A stretch of DNA of 64,000 nt from RGIG529 sp050950425 (lineage in GTDB: Bacteria; Bacillota; Clostridia; Oscillospirales; Oscillospiraceae), in NCBI GenBank assembly GCA_050950425.1, contig JBMNHO010000002.1, positions 1,364,001 to 1,428,000 on the forward strand, in the 5' to 3' direction. Of this stretch, positions 33,668 through 41,856 are shown in pieces. The position numbers and the translations under genes were made by a program. The notes beneath the pieces are model-generated. The model was not told the origin of the DNA and made no database searches. It saw only the letters and a list, made by a program, of their open reading frames with translations. Position 1 is the stretch's first letter. Every line of letters begins with the position of its first letter.

Positions 33668-35590
33668 ATGTCCCCCGAAAGCGGATGCCGTCGCATCATG
33701 GACGCCGCCGATTGCGCCGAGGAGAACCGGTCGCACATGGGCAGGCTCGACACCTATCTCAAATATGAAGGCAACGACCCCTCGCCCCCAGACGAGCAGG
33801 CCTTTGCTCTGAAGATCACCGAGCTGGCCGTTGTGCCGTCACCGTCGCCCACGCCCACGCTCCGCACGGCCCCTATGATCGCCGAGGAAGAACATGAATA
33901 TGCGTTTGAAAAGATTTCCGGCATCAGCGAGGTGAACATCCAGATCAGCGCGCCCGGAAGCGCGCCCATCACTTGGTCGCTGATGCCGACCGACCAGTAC
34001 CCGCTCCCGGACGGAGTGACCATCGACCCGGAAACCGGAATCCTGACCATCCCGAGGTTCATCGCCCAAGGACGCCATTTCTTCACGATCCAGGCCGAAA
34101 ACGACGTGGGCTCCGACACGCGAGAGTGTGCGCTGGAGGGGAAGACGCTTACGCCGATGGGTCCCAGTGGGTTGTCCTTCCCATCTAAGGGAGGCGGAGC
34201 TGGTGCCCTTGCTTATGCCGAAAACCACGTTTCCAAGCTTGCGTTTGTCTGGCCGATGGCCATCGATCTGCCCGCCGCGATAGACAGGCGTTCACAGTAT
34301 GAGTTCTTTTTACAGGAAGACGAACCCGATGTTGACCCATACCTCTTTGAAACGACAACGCCGTCCAACGCAGTGACCATTCGGTACGATGACCCGAGGG
34401 ACGTCTATACCAACGGCCGGTGGACGGTGAACGGAGCGGCCTTTGTCCGCTGGCAATCCCGCCCCCATGTTTACACCCTTTGGAAGAACAACGTTTATGG
34501 GTGGTGGTGGGCAAAAGCCGGCGACATGCTGCTGGATACAAGCCCGCGATGCGACAACTATCATTTCAGGGTGCCGAGCGATCTCGAGGCGTTCATCGCA
34601 CAGCGAATCGAGGCGTATCATAAAAAAGAGATCGATCTTGATTGGATCCCCGGCGGAGGAGACAACGTAGTCACCATCCCGCCGCGGACGCAGAACGCCA
34701 CCTATTTGGAATATGGCACACTGCTGAACAAAATCAACGCCCAAAAAGGTGGATCGTTCCTGGTGGAGCTGGATCAAACCACCGGCGCGATGATCACGGG
34801 CAAGCATTTCGTTGGCCTAATGGGCAATGAGGGCGCGAGCCTATCCTTTGTCCAGGACGGTGCGGCCATCACCTTCGCCGGAAAAGATATAAGGGCCGCA
34901 AAGGAATATGAGTTCTTTGATTTTACTTATTACTCAGGTTCGTTCTATGAATCCGATATGCTTGCGAGCGTCGGTTCCGACGACAAAAACTTCATTTTTG
35001 GCTTCAGGCACCAAGGCGAGTTGCCTGGCAAGGCCGCCTTTGCCATCACCACCGGCATCACCGAAGGCACGAATGTGAACGTCTACGATTTTGACCTCGA
35101 AACGGGTGTATTTACCCTGATCGCGGCGGGCGTGGACGTGGGCAAAGACGGGGTTTTGACCTATGAGAAGAACACGATGGGCCAATATCTGGTGACGACG
35201 AAAACCCTTGAAGGCGCTTCAATGTCGGGTGTCGCCAGCCAGCATGGCTCCGGAAGTGGGAGTGTCTGGCTGTTCATCGCCGTCGGTTTTGCGGTGCTCC
35301 TGTGCGGTGCGGCAATCTGCATCGTTGTGCGCCGCCGGAAGTGGCCGGACTCTTCCGCAAAAAGTGCCGGCCAACGAACAACTACAGAGAGGATGAACAC
35401 GAGAAGGATATGGCTGCTGTCTATGGCTCTTGTTATGCTGCTGCTTTGCGCATATGGCGCGCCCGCTGACGACAAGCGGGGCCAGAATGATGGAAGAAAT
35501 AGAAAACGGGAACGCGCGTATGGCGCGCCCACTGACGACAGGCGGGCGCGCCTTCGGAAACGGAGGCCGCCCCCGTATCAGTTCCCCTGA
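33668..35590 (+). CDS. surface protein with Ig-like domain, apparently 5'-truncated
   Basis: A 640-aa protein with no signal peptide at its start, although its body looks extracellular. A putative Ig-like domain (ITWSLMPTDQYPLPDGVTID to ENDVGSDTRE) lies near 100-155. A beta-rich region follows to 530, then one transmembrane helix (SVWLFIAVGFAVLLCGAAIC, about 532-555) and a basic stop-transfer. After it the frame continues into MNTRRIWLLSMALVMLLLCA, which looks like the signal peptide of a different protein, and then a basic repetitive tail. A good ribosome site (GGGAGGG) precedes ATG 33651, which meets TAG at once. I read this as a truncated, partly fused gene. Family unknown. Confidence 0.6.
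   Translation: MSPESGCRRIMDAADCAEENRSHMGRLDTYLKYEGNDPSPPDEQAFALKITELAVVPSPSPTPTLRTAPMIAEEEHEYAFEKISGISEVNIQISAPGSAPITWSLMPTDQYPLPDGVTIDPETGILTIPRFIAQGRHFFTIQAENDVGSDTRECALEGKTLTPMGPSGLSFPSKGGGAGALAYAENHVSKLAFVWPMAIDLPAAIDRRSQYEFFLQEDEPDVDPYLFETTTPSNAVTIRYDDPRDVYTNGRWTVNGAAFVRWQSRPHVYTLWKNNVYGWWWAKAGDMLLDTSPRCDNYHFRVPSDLEAFIAQRIEAYHKKEIDLDWIPGGGDNVVTIPPRTQNATYLEYGTLLNKINAQKGGSFLVELDQTTGAMITGKHFVGLMGNEGASLSFVQDGAAITFAGKDIRAAKEYEFFDFTYYSGSFYESDMLASVGSDDKNFIFGFRHQGELPGKAAFAITTGITEGTNVNVYDFDLETGVFTLIAAGVDVGKDGVLTYEKNTMGQYLVTTKTLEGASMSGVASQHGSGSGSVWLFIAVGFAVLLCGAAICIVVRRRKWPDSSAKSAGQRTTTERMNTRRIWLLSMALVMLLLCAYGAPADDKRGQNDGRNRKRERAYGAPTDDRRARLRKRRPPPYQFP
35453..35546 (+). repeat. 28-base direct repeat in the surface-protein tail
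   Basis: 35453-35480 and 35519-35546 match at 26 of 28 bases, both beginning TATGGCGCGCCC. Both encode YGAP(A/T)DD(K/R)R. With a third GGCGCGCC just after, the octamer occurs three times in 100 bases. It sits where two coding segments appear joined, so it may mark a recombination scar. Confidence 0.7.
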
Positions 35591-35607
35591 AAAACGATTA
35601 TTTTAGG

Positions 35608-35637
35608 ATCCCACCCGAAAAAGGTGGGGGCTTTTTC
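35608..35637 (+). terminator. terminator after the surface protein gene
   Basis: CCCACC with GGTGGG around CGAAAAA, then GGGCTTTTT. Confidence 0.75.
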
Positions 35638-35730
35638 GTGCAGACTACCCGATTGGGTGATTTTTATTACCCCATTTTTGCTATGCTGTTCTTAATGGGC
35701 AAAGTTTCGCCGGAAAAGGAGGGTCTTTCT

Positions 35731-36657
35731 ATGCATCACTATTGTTGGCACTGCGGCGCACAGCTAACACCCGGCAAAATGTTCTGCCGCAGCTGCGGAG
35801 CGCGGATACAGGCCGTCGCCCCGCCAAACACAGCCCCGCACAGCGCTCAGCCTGTCCCGTCCGGAGAGAGGTGGGGAAAGGCTGAACATCTGCAGCAGTT
35901 AGGGCTGGCCGCATACCTCAAGGCGGGTGTCGGTGCGGGGCTTGCGTCCTTCAGGCAGACGCTGAAAAACCCCAAACAGCTCATCCCCATGCTTGCGCTG
36001 GGCGCACTCTGGCTCGCGCTCTCCATCCTGCCCGCGCTGGGCATCAACCCCTTGCCGGTGCAGCTGCTCTCCTTTTTGACGTTTGCGCAGGGCGGCATGT
36101 ACGGGGGCGTGTTGGGCGCAGTGGGCGGTGTGATGGGCAAGGCGGTGTTCGCCTACTTCGTAAGCGCCCTGCTGCTGCCGCTTTTTTCGGGCAAAAATCC
36201 GTTTCGCGGCATGGGCGGTGGTTTCAAGGCGTTTTTTTCAGGGCTGGCGGCGCAAAGCGCAAGCGCGGCCGCGTCGCTGCTGATGGGTCTTGGGTTGGCG
36301 CTGGTCTTATATAATTTCTTTACCGGCAACGCGGGCCTTGTCAGCAGCATGGCGGGCGTGTTCGGGTTCATACTGGCGCTCAAGTCGCTTTTGAGCAAAG
36401 GCGGGTTTGTTTGGGGGCTGCTGCTCACTGCGGCCAGCAAGTTCACCAAAGGCAGAACACCATCGCAAGAGGCCGCTAGGCACGCGGTGTCCGGCTACGC
36501 GGCAGGAAGCGCCGCAGGCATGGCGCTTTCCGTCTTATCTCGGCCCTATTTTCCTCTGACAGCGTATCTGCCTTACATGGCGGGCGCGGCCCTCCTCATC
36601 GCCGGGCTGAGCCTTGGCATTGCTGCAAAATCAAAAAAGAAGGTGGCGTCGGCATGA
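35731..36657 (+). CDS. zinc-ribbon membrane protein, family unknown
   Basis: A 308-aa protein. It starts with a zinc ribbon, YCWHCGAQLTPGKMFCRSCG (4-23), a four-cysteine knuckle typical of zinc_ribbon_2 leaders. A cytosolic linker follows, then about six hydrophobic helices rich in Gly, Ala and Leu (LIPMLALGALWLALSILPAL; VFAYFVSALLLPLF; AAASLLMGLGLALVLYNFF; YLPYMAGAALLIAGLSLGIA). ATG 35731 follows AAGGAGGG. Its TGA overlaps the ATG of the next gene, so the two are coupled. The function is not known; the zinc ribbon recurs in the gene two places downstream. Confidence 0.8.
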   Translation: MHHYCWHCGAQLTPGKMFCRSCGARIQAVAPPNTAPHSAQPVPSGERWGKAEHLQQLGLAAYLKAGVGAGLASFRQTLKNPKQLIPMLALGALWLALSILPALGINPLPVQLLSFLTFAQGGMYGGVLGAVGGVMGKAVFAYFVSALLLPLFSGKNPFRGMGGGFKAFFSGLAAQSASAAASLLMGLGLALVLYNFFTGNAGLVSSMAGVFGFILALKSLLSKGGFVWGLLLTAASKFTKGRTPSQEAARHAVSGYAAGSAAGMALSVLSRPYFPLTAYLPYMAGAALLIAGLSLGIAAKSKKKVASA

Positions 36658-38453
36658 AAAAGAAGCTTTTGGCTTTCTTTGCGGTTCTTCTCCTGGTGCT
36701 GCCCGTCCTGTCGGTGACGGCGTCGGCCGAGCTGATGGATACGGAGACGGATCCCGCGCCGGTGGTATCGGGCGGCAGCTTCGAGGCCTCCTCCGGGACA
36801 AAGATGGAATTTAACGTTTCGGGCGGGACACTGACCGGAGCCAAATGGACGACAAGGCCGCACCATGCGTCTTACAATCTGACCGGAACCTTCAAAGAGG
36901 GCGAAACCGTTTCGCTTTCGATTACCGGAACCGAGGCGCCGGGGCTTGCGGAGTCGACGACCAGCCATTTGGTGTGGAACGGTCTGAGCGGATACATCGA
37001 CTATTACGCCGATGGCGGCTCAAGGATTGGCGAGACGCAGAGATACCAGTCGGAGTATGTAAAAAGTTCTCCCCTCTCCCACGCGTTCACAGCAACCATC
37101 CCGGCCGGCGCAAAAGAGATGGTTATCCAGGCCAATTTTGTTTGCCGCTGGTCAGTGGACTATTCCCTGGCGGTCGTGGAAGAATTTGTGGCCGTCAGTC
37201 TTAACCTGGAGGTGGAAAGGGAGGAATCCCCCGTGGTTATGCTGCCTGCGGATCCGGAGCCTTCTAAAGGCCCCGGGCCGGACCCCTATTTCACACCGGA
37301 TCAAATAACGCAGTGGGGGGAGGATTGTGACTGCGAAGGCCCCTGGACCCATGCCGGGCCGCTGGCTACCATCTTCATCGCCATTGTATCGGCGCTGGCC
37401 GCCATCTTTGGCGGAGGCATTGGCTCTGTTGCCGCGGCGGCGGGGGAAGCCGCCGGCGGTATGAGCGGCGGCTGGGATGCGGAATCCCCCCCCGAAAGAG
37501 ATATGATCATCACCGACCCTGCGACGGGCGCGCAAACGCGTTTTGTACAGGATCCGGCGACGGGGGAATGGGTTGACCCCGAAAGGGGAAGCATATTGGA
37601 CCCGAGCCGGGTGCCGGGGTGGCAGCAGGAGCGCACATCCGAAAGGGAGTGGATCGACCGCCAAAACGACTCGCTGCGAACGGGCGATAACGCCCTTGAC
37701 AGGCATATAGCCGAAGACCGAGAGAGACAGGCCGCGGCTGAAGCGCTGAGTGACGAGCTTCTGCGTATCGCCAAGCGGGCGCACGCGCAGCCGGCCAGTG
37801 AGCTAAACAACAACATAGCGAAAAATGCCCGCGAATTGGCCCACAAGCTGCTTTCGGGAAAGGAGCGGGATCTCGTTTCCGCCGACGACATCAACCGTGT
37901 AATGAAGGCTTTCTCCGGCTCGGCGACCGGCAGAATCATTGCGCACGGGCAGCTTCCCAAGGTACCGTCCGACATGTCCTTATACGGAAATGCCTTCTGG
38001 AATCAAATCGAGGAAATCTCGCGCAACGAAACGGCGTTCGCGGTGGTTTTTCGTACCGTGTTCGCCATCCCCACGGGCGGCGGATCCGAGCTCTTTTTTC
38101 AAACCCACAAGGGGTATCTGCGAATGCGTGATTACGTGGATGAGGGCGGCGACAGCGTGATGGGCGGCGCGCTGACGGCTACGTGGGGAGCGGTAAAAGA
38201 CTTTGCCGTGAGCAAAGCGTCCGACAAGCTCATGAAAGGCATAACACCGAAGGTGATGAAAAACAAGCCGATCGGCAAGGTCGACAAGTTTTTAAAAGAC
38301 AGCTTTAAAGACCCCCGGAAATTGGATGTAGTCCATAAGATCATTTACAATCAGGTGAAACGTGCGCCAAGAGCAGCGATCAACAAAGGGGACGAATACA
38401 CGCTCAATGTCGACGGAAATATACGGTCGGCTATCAAACGAATTTTTGATTGA
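36654..38453 (+). CDS. large secreted or membrane-anchored protein, family unknown
   Basis: A 599-aa protein with a clear signal peptide (MKKKLLAFFAVLLLVLPVLS, cleavage near VTASA). Residues about 30-190 form a beta-rich ectodomain. A proline/aspartate linker leads to a long hydrophobic Gly/Ala-rich segment (LATIFIAIVSALAAIFGGGI, about 242-275). Next comes DPATGAQTRFVQDPATGEWV, a short internal repeat, and a helical, basic C-terminal region of about 270 residues. I do not recognise it. The layout (ectodomain, membrane segment, soluble tail) would allow an envelope-spanning or effector role, but nothing catalytic is visible. Confidence 0.75.
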   Translation: MKKKLLAFFAVLLLVLPVLSVTASAELMDTETDPAPVVSGGSFEASSGTKMEFNVSGGTLTGAKWTTRPHHASYNLTGTFKEGETVSLSITGTEAPGLAESTTSHLVWNGLSGYIDYYADGGSRIGETQRYQSEYVKSSPLSHAFTATIPAGAKEMVIQANFVCRWSVDYSLAVVEEFVAVSLNLEVEREESPVVMLPADPEPSKGPGPDPYFTPDQITQWGEDCDCEGPWTHAGPLATIFIAIVSALAAIFGGGIGSVAAAAGEAAGGMSGGWDAESPPERDMIITDPATGAQTRFVQDPATGEWVDPERGSILDPSRVPGWQQERTSEREWIDRQNDSLRTGDNALDRHIAEDRERQAAAEALSDELLRIAKRAHAQPASELNNNIAKNARELAHKLLSGKERDLVSADDINRVMKAFSGSATGRIIAHGQLPKVPSDMSLYGNAFWNQIEEISRNETAFAVVFRTVFAIPTGGGSELFFQTHKGYLRMRDYVDEGGDSVMGGALTATWGAVKDFAVSKASDKLMKGITPKVMKNKPIGKVDKFLKDSFKDPRKLDVVHKIIYNQVKRAPRAAINKGDEYTLNVDGNIRSAIKRIFD

Positions 38454-38470
38454 ATGGGAGGAAGTTGCCG

Positions 38471-39511
38471 ATGAACCCTGAAATCATGCATTTTACGGAT
38501 GCACAGCTCAAGGCGTTGTCGCTGAAATATAAAATAAGACCCGGTCTGCTCTGTGCGCTGCCGCCCTTTTGCGCGGTGGAGCCGGCTTTGCCGCCCGTTT
38601 TGGACGAAGCACAGGAGGTGGCGCTCAACCTTGCGCTCAGGCCGTTGAACGTCACAGACGCGGCCGTACTACTTGCAAACGACGGACTGATGTATATGCG
38701 GCTGAGCATGCGCGGCGAGCTCGGTGTATTGACAGGGCGCGAAGACGACGCCAACGCGCTGCTGCCTTGTGAAGCGGGCGATTTCGCCACAACGGTGATG
38801 GCCCATCTGGCGCGGGGCGGTGAGCCGCTCAAGCGCGCGACGGCGCTTGACATATCGCCCAACGCCTTTTTGCTGCTGCTTGCCGCGGCCGACGCATATA
38901 AAATGCAATACCTTGAGGATCTGTTAAGCCATTCCGTGGCGGACGTGAAGCTGACAACGGATGCGCTCGAACGCGCTGTGGGGGAGGCCTATGAAAACGC
39001 CGATCTCAGGTGGCTTTTGCCCTTCGCGCTGTTTCGGATGGAGCAGATACCCTGGCTGGACATTCAGTCGGCGCTTGATGAGCTTTCGGAGTTGGGCGTG
39101 CTTGAACCTGACAGCCTTACTTTTACGGGAGACGGCGAATTATTTGTGGACGATTTGATGTTCCGTTCCGGAGTTGCGGACGTTTCCTCCGTTTATATGC
39201 AGGGGGAGGCGCTTGCCCGCTCGCATGTCCTGTTCATCCGCACCCTGAACACGCTTTGGGGCGTGCGGTTCGGCGACGGCGATGTCTCGATCCTCTCGCT
39301 GACCATAGACGAAGCGTGCGAGATGATGGCCGCCATGCTCACGCAGAAGGATGAACCAGGGGATAGGGAGGAGCCCGCAACGGAAACGGAACGGGAAGCG
39401 AAGGCGCAGCAAACAGTCGCGCGGCCAACCTCTAAGTTCTGTCACAACTGCGGCTCCAAACTCTCCGCCACCGCCGCGTTTTGCGGCAACTGCGGCACGA
39501 AATTGGGCTAA
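38471..39511 (+). CDS. cytosolic protein with C-terminal zinc ribbon, family unknown
   Basis: A 346-aa soluble, acidic protein. The body is mixed helices and strands (ALNLALRPLNVTDAAVLLAN, LRWLLPFALFRMEQIPWLDI) without motifs I recognise. The last 25 residues are a zinc ribbon, CHNCGSKLSATAAFCGNCG. A distant similarity in feel to EspG-type secretion chaperones is speculation. ATG 38471 follows GGGAGGAAG. It lies 17 bases after the secreted-protein gene, and a shared zinc-ribbon style ties it to the membrane protein at 35731. Confidence 0.75.
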   Translation: MNPEIMHFTDAQLKALSLKYKIRPGLLCALPPFCAVEPALPPVLDEAQEVALNLALRPLNVTDAAVLLANDGLMYMRLSMRGELGVLTGREDDANALLPCEAGDFATTVMAHLARGGEPLKRATALDISPNAFLLLLAAADAYKMQYLEDLLSHSVADVKLTTDALERAVGEAYENADLRWLLPFALFRMEQIPWLDIQSALDELSELGVLEPDSLTFTGDGELFVDDLMFRSGVADVSSVYMQGEALARSHVLFIRTLNTLWGVRFGDGDVSILSLTIDEACEMMAAMLTQKDEPGDREEPATETEREAKAQQTVARPTSKFCHNCGSKLSATAAFCGNCGTKLG

Positions 39512-39641
39512 TGCCCATATTTTTCAGATGTTGCGGGGCCCGGCCCCCGGCTGGCTCCGTAATGTTGGGGATGAGCGTCCTGCTGTTTGCGTGGAGTTTC
39601 GGCGGCTATTATCAAAGCAGTTGTAGAAAAGAGGGATGACG

Positions 39642-40211
39642 ATGGAAAAGATACAGTGGCGGATCAGCGTGCCTATATTCAGAAACACGGTGATTTTGAA
39701 GCAGCTTGGGCTTGCCATCGGCATCCCCTTTGGTCTTGTCGCGCTGGTGATCGGGCTTGCATCGGGCAAGAGCGTCTACACGCTTTATGGGCTAGGGCTT
39801 ATCGCCGCGCTGCTGCTTTTGTCATGGCTTTTTATCATGGTGATCCATCGGGGAAAGTATGAAGCCGAATTTCTGCTGGATCAAAAAGGCGTACTCTGCC
39901 GCACACAGGAAAAGCAGGCGAAAAAGAACCGAATCGTCAATGGTATGACGGTCGCATTCGGGGTTTTATCCGGCAAACCTGCCGCCGCGGGCGCGGGGAT
40001 GCTGGCGCAGTCGCGGCAGGAGGTTTTTCTTCGGTGGGCCCACGTCGCAAAGGTGAAATACAGGCCGAAAAACCGCACCATCCTTTTACGAGGTGGTTTT
40101 TCAGAACAGATTGCGCTGTTCTGCACGGCAGAGAATTATCCGCAGATTGCGCATGAAGTCGCGCTCCACACAACGCGCTTCAAAAAGGGGCGCCCAGAAT
40201 CAGGAAGATGA
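39642..40211 (+). CDS. two-TM membrane protein with PH-like tail, family unknown
   Basis: A 189-aa protein. Two adjacent hydrophobic helices (LGLAIGIPFGLVALVIGLAS and LGLIAALLLLSWLFIMVI) form a hairpin; the C-terminal 110 residues are strand-rich (YEAEFLLDQKGVLC, VFLRWAHVAKVKYRPKNRTI), resembling bacterial PH-like domains. ATG 39642 has AAAAGAGGG at good spacing. Its stop overlaps the ATG of the small lipoprotein. The context suggests it belongs to the same envelope cluster. Confidence 0.72.
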   Translation: MEKIQWRISVPIFRNTVILKQLGLAIGIPFGLVALVIGLASGKSVYTLYGLGLIAALLLLSWLFIMVIHRGKYEAEFLLDQKGVLCRTQEKQAKKNRIVNGMTVAFGVLSGKPAAAGAGMLAQSRQEVFLRWAHVAKVKYRPKNRTILLRGGFSEQIALFCTAENYPQIAHEVALHTTRFKKGRPESGR

Positions 40212-40354
40212 TACGGTTGATTGCGATCATGTGGTTGACGGCGTTTTTGCTGTCTACCTGTACGCTGTTTCCGCCGGCGCCCGGCAACAAACAGGATATT
40301 GGGGCGATAACGGCGTCCAACAATGCGCAGGAAGAACCACCGGCCCGAATGTAG
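40208..40354 (+). CDS. short lipoprotein, possibly truncated by a frameshift
   Basis: A 48-aa frame starting in the ATGA overlap with the previous gene. The N-terminus is a lipoprotein signal, MIRLIAIMWLTAFLLSTC, with the lipobox cysteine at 18. It stops at TAG 40352. In another frame, the sequence just past the stop reads NVAIISCNDGLHPVIFKVEV, which looks like a natural protein end, so a frameshift near 40340 may have shortened a longer lipoprotein of about 65-70 aa. Confidence 0.55.
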   Translation: MIRLIAIMWLTAFLLSTCTLFPPAPGNKQDIGAITASNNAQEEPPARM

Positions 40355-40428
40355 CGATTATCAGCTGCAACGATGGTCTGCACCCAGTTATCTTTAAAGT
40401 TGAGGTTGAAAGTTGAGGCGATATCGAT

Positions 40429-40580
40429 ATGAAATCTGTTTTTGACAAGACGGAGCTTCGCCATTTACAGCTGAAAAACCGCCTTGTCCGCTCCGGAATC
40501 TGGGGGGGCACTGGCAAACCTGGACGACAGTCCCACGGCAGAGCAGCTTGCCATTTATGAGCAAGTCTCCAGTTCCATTG
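40429..40580 (+). pseudogene. old-yellow-enzyme family oxidoreductase, N-terminal remnant
   Basis: The frame from ATG 40429 reads MKSVFDKTELRHLQLKNRLV RSGIWGG, the N-terminus of NADH:flavin oxidoreductases of the OYE family. At a run of seven G (40502-40508) the match shifts frame and continues as LANLDDSPTAEQLAIYEQ. The remaining 300 or more residues are missing. It is a frameshifted stub joined directly to an integrase remnant. Confidence 0.7.
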
Positions 40581-40583
40581 GCG

Positions 40584-40845
40584 CAGGACACCACAAAAAC
40601 CAAGTCGAGTATGAGGACACTTCCGCTTGTGGCTGTATTCAAAGAAAAGCTGCCGACCTTAAAGGAACAGCAGACGGAGTATAAACGGCTTTGCGGCAAG
40701 TGCTATGACAAACAGTATCTGGACTACATTTGTGTAGATGAAATGGGAACGCTTGTATCTCCGCATTATGTGATATCGGCATTTCCAAAGCTGCTTGACA
40801 AGCACAGTTTGCGGAAGATACGCTTTCACGACCTCAGACACCCGT
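40584..40845 (+). pseudogene. tyrosine integrase, internal remnant
   Basis: The frame reads TTKTKSSMRTLPLVAVFKE, then YICVDEMGTLVSPHYV and LRKIRFHDLRHP. This is the catalytic-domain part of Tn916/phage-type tyrosine integrases up to the His-x-x-Arg box (HDLRH). The catalytic tyrosine end and the whole N-terminus are gone. It marks an old integration or deletion junction between the envelope cluster and the AT-rich island. Confidence 0.75.
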
Positions 40846-40862
40846 ATGTCAAGCCCAGACTA

Positions 40863-40905
40863 AAAAAGCTAATGGATAATTCCTTAAAATCCATTAGCTT
40901 TATCT
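40863..40905 (-). terminator. terminator of the methylase/ATPase operon
   Basis: AAAGCTAATGGAT with ATCCATTAGCTTT, a 13-pair stem, followed on the minus strand by TTTTTTAG. It lies 10 bases beyond the last gene's stop. Confidence 0.85.
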
Positions 40906-40914
40906 TTGATTATA

Positions 40915-41856
40915 TTAGAGGTCACCCTGTATTGAAAAGCCATCTATGATACCTGTAGGAGTAACGTCTACAGCTTCGAAATGATTGCTATTTCTTGCAA
41001 CATGCAAACATGTAACTCCATTTTTGTTTAACAGGTCAGGAACAAGAGATATTGCGAAAATCAATGGCTTCGGGCCATCCGGTACTAAAATAACATCTCC
41101 AGTTGACAGCAGTTCATGAGACAAATCACAAAGCTTTGATACCATAAATGAAAAATCGTCCAGCTGCAATGCTACCGACATTGCTGCCTTAGAGAGGAAG
41201 CTCGCATTCACTTGCTTGATATTTTCTGCAAAGAATTCGCGTTTTGGATTGTATGCATAGCATGCGACAAGGTAATCAGGATCTGTTATTGATATAATTG
41301 CCTGAGTTCTTATTGTGTCATACCCAAGAGCTAAGATGTGCACTCTGTTCTTTTCGATTTCCAAAGAGGGTCTCCCTGAGTAGAACGAAAATGCGTCTAT
41401 GCCTGCACTGGGGTATTCTTCGTATGAATTTGGGTATTCTCCTTCAGAGTACCAGAAATAAACGATGTCGGTTTCTCTGAGCACACTTTGCAATAGCATT
41501 GGAAGTTTGCAGTACCATCCTCTCGGCATAGATGAATAGTCGATATGGACAGTCAACCTATCGCTACTAGTAGTCATTTTTTTTACTGTTTCAAGAATCT
41601 TTTTATGCACGGCTCGGCTGTCTGAATACTTTTGAATAATTATTTGCTGGTGAGATTCAATGGATTTTATTTTATCTTTTGAATGAGGATGGTTTTCATA
41701 GTCATCAAATGCAAATAGCATCATATTCGGCAAATGTTCAAACTCGGATACCTTATCCAGCAAATGAGAAGAACGCTGCTCATAGCCAATTGAAAAAACA
41801 CAAAGACAGTTTCCTTGGAATAGTTCCTTATCAAATTCCGCATTCTTAATGATCAT
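40915..41856 (-). CDS. 313-aa protein of unknown family, last gene of putative defence operon
   Basis: I do not recognise this protein. It is soluble and of mixed alpha/beta character: CLCVFSIGYEQRSSHLLDKV near the start, LTVHIDYSSMPRGWYCKLP in the middle, DIVYFWYSEGEYPNSYEEYP, then VILVPDGPKPLIFAISLVPD. The alternating strands and conserved-looking GYEQRSS, DYSSMPRGW and PDGPKP segments suggest a Rossmann-like nucleotide- or nucleic-acid-binding fold with a possible active site, but I see no standard nuclease motif. Its ATG overlaps the ATPase stop by one base, so their amounts are likely coupled. It is the best candidate for the operon's effector or sensor. Confidence 0.8.
   Translation of the reverse strand: MIIKNAEFDKELFQGNCLCVFSIGYEQRSSHLLDKVSEFEHLPNMMLFAFDDYENHPHSKDKIKSIESHQQIIIQKYSDSRAVHKKILETVKKMTTSSDRLTVHIDYSSMPRGWYCKLPMLLQSVLRETDIVYFWYSEGEYPNSYEEYPSAGIDAFSFYSGRPSLEIEKNRVHILALGYDTIRTQAIISITDPDYLVACYAYNPKREFFAENIKQVNASFLSKAAMSVALQLDDFSFMVSKLCDLSHELLSTGDVILVPDGPKPLIFAISLVPDLLNKNGVTCLHVARNSNHFEAVDVTPTGIIDGFSIQGDL

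Noticed and set aside
35516..35546. GGCGCGCC octamers as cloning or assembly artefacts
   Set aside because: They sit within a longer diverged 28-base coding repeat, so they are more likely natural, though an assembly check would be prudent.
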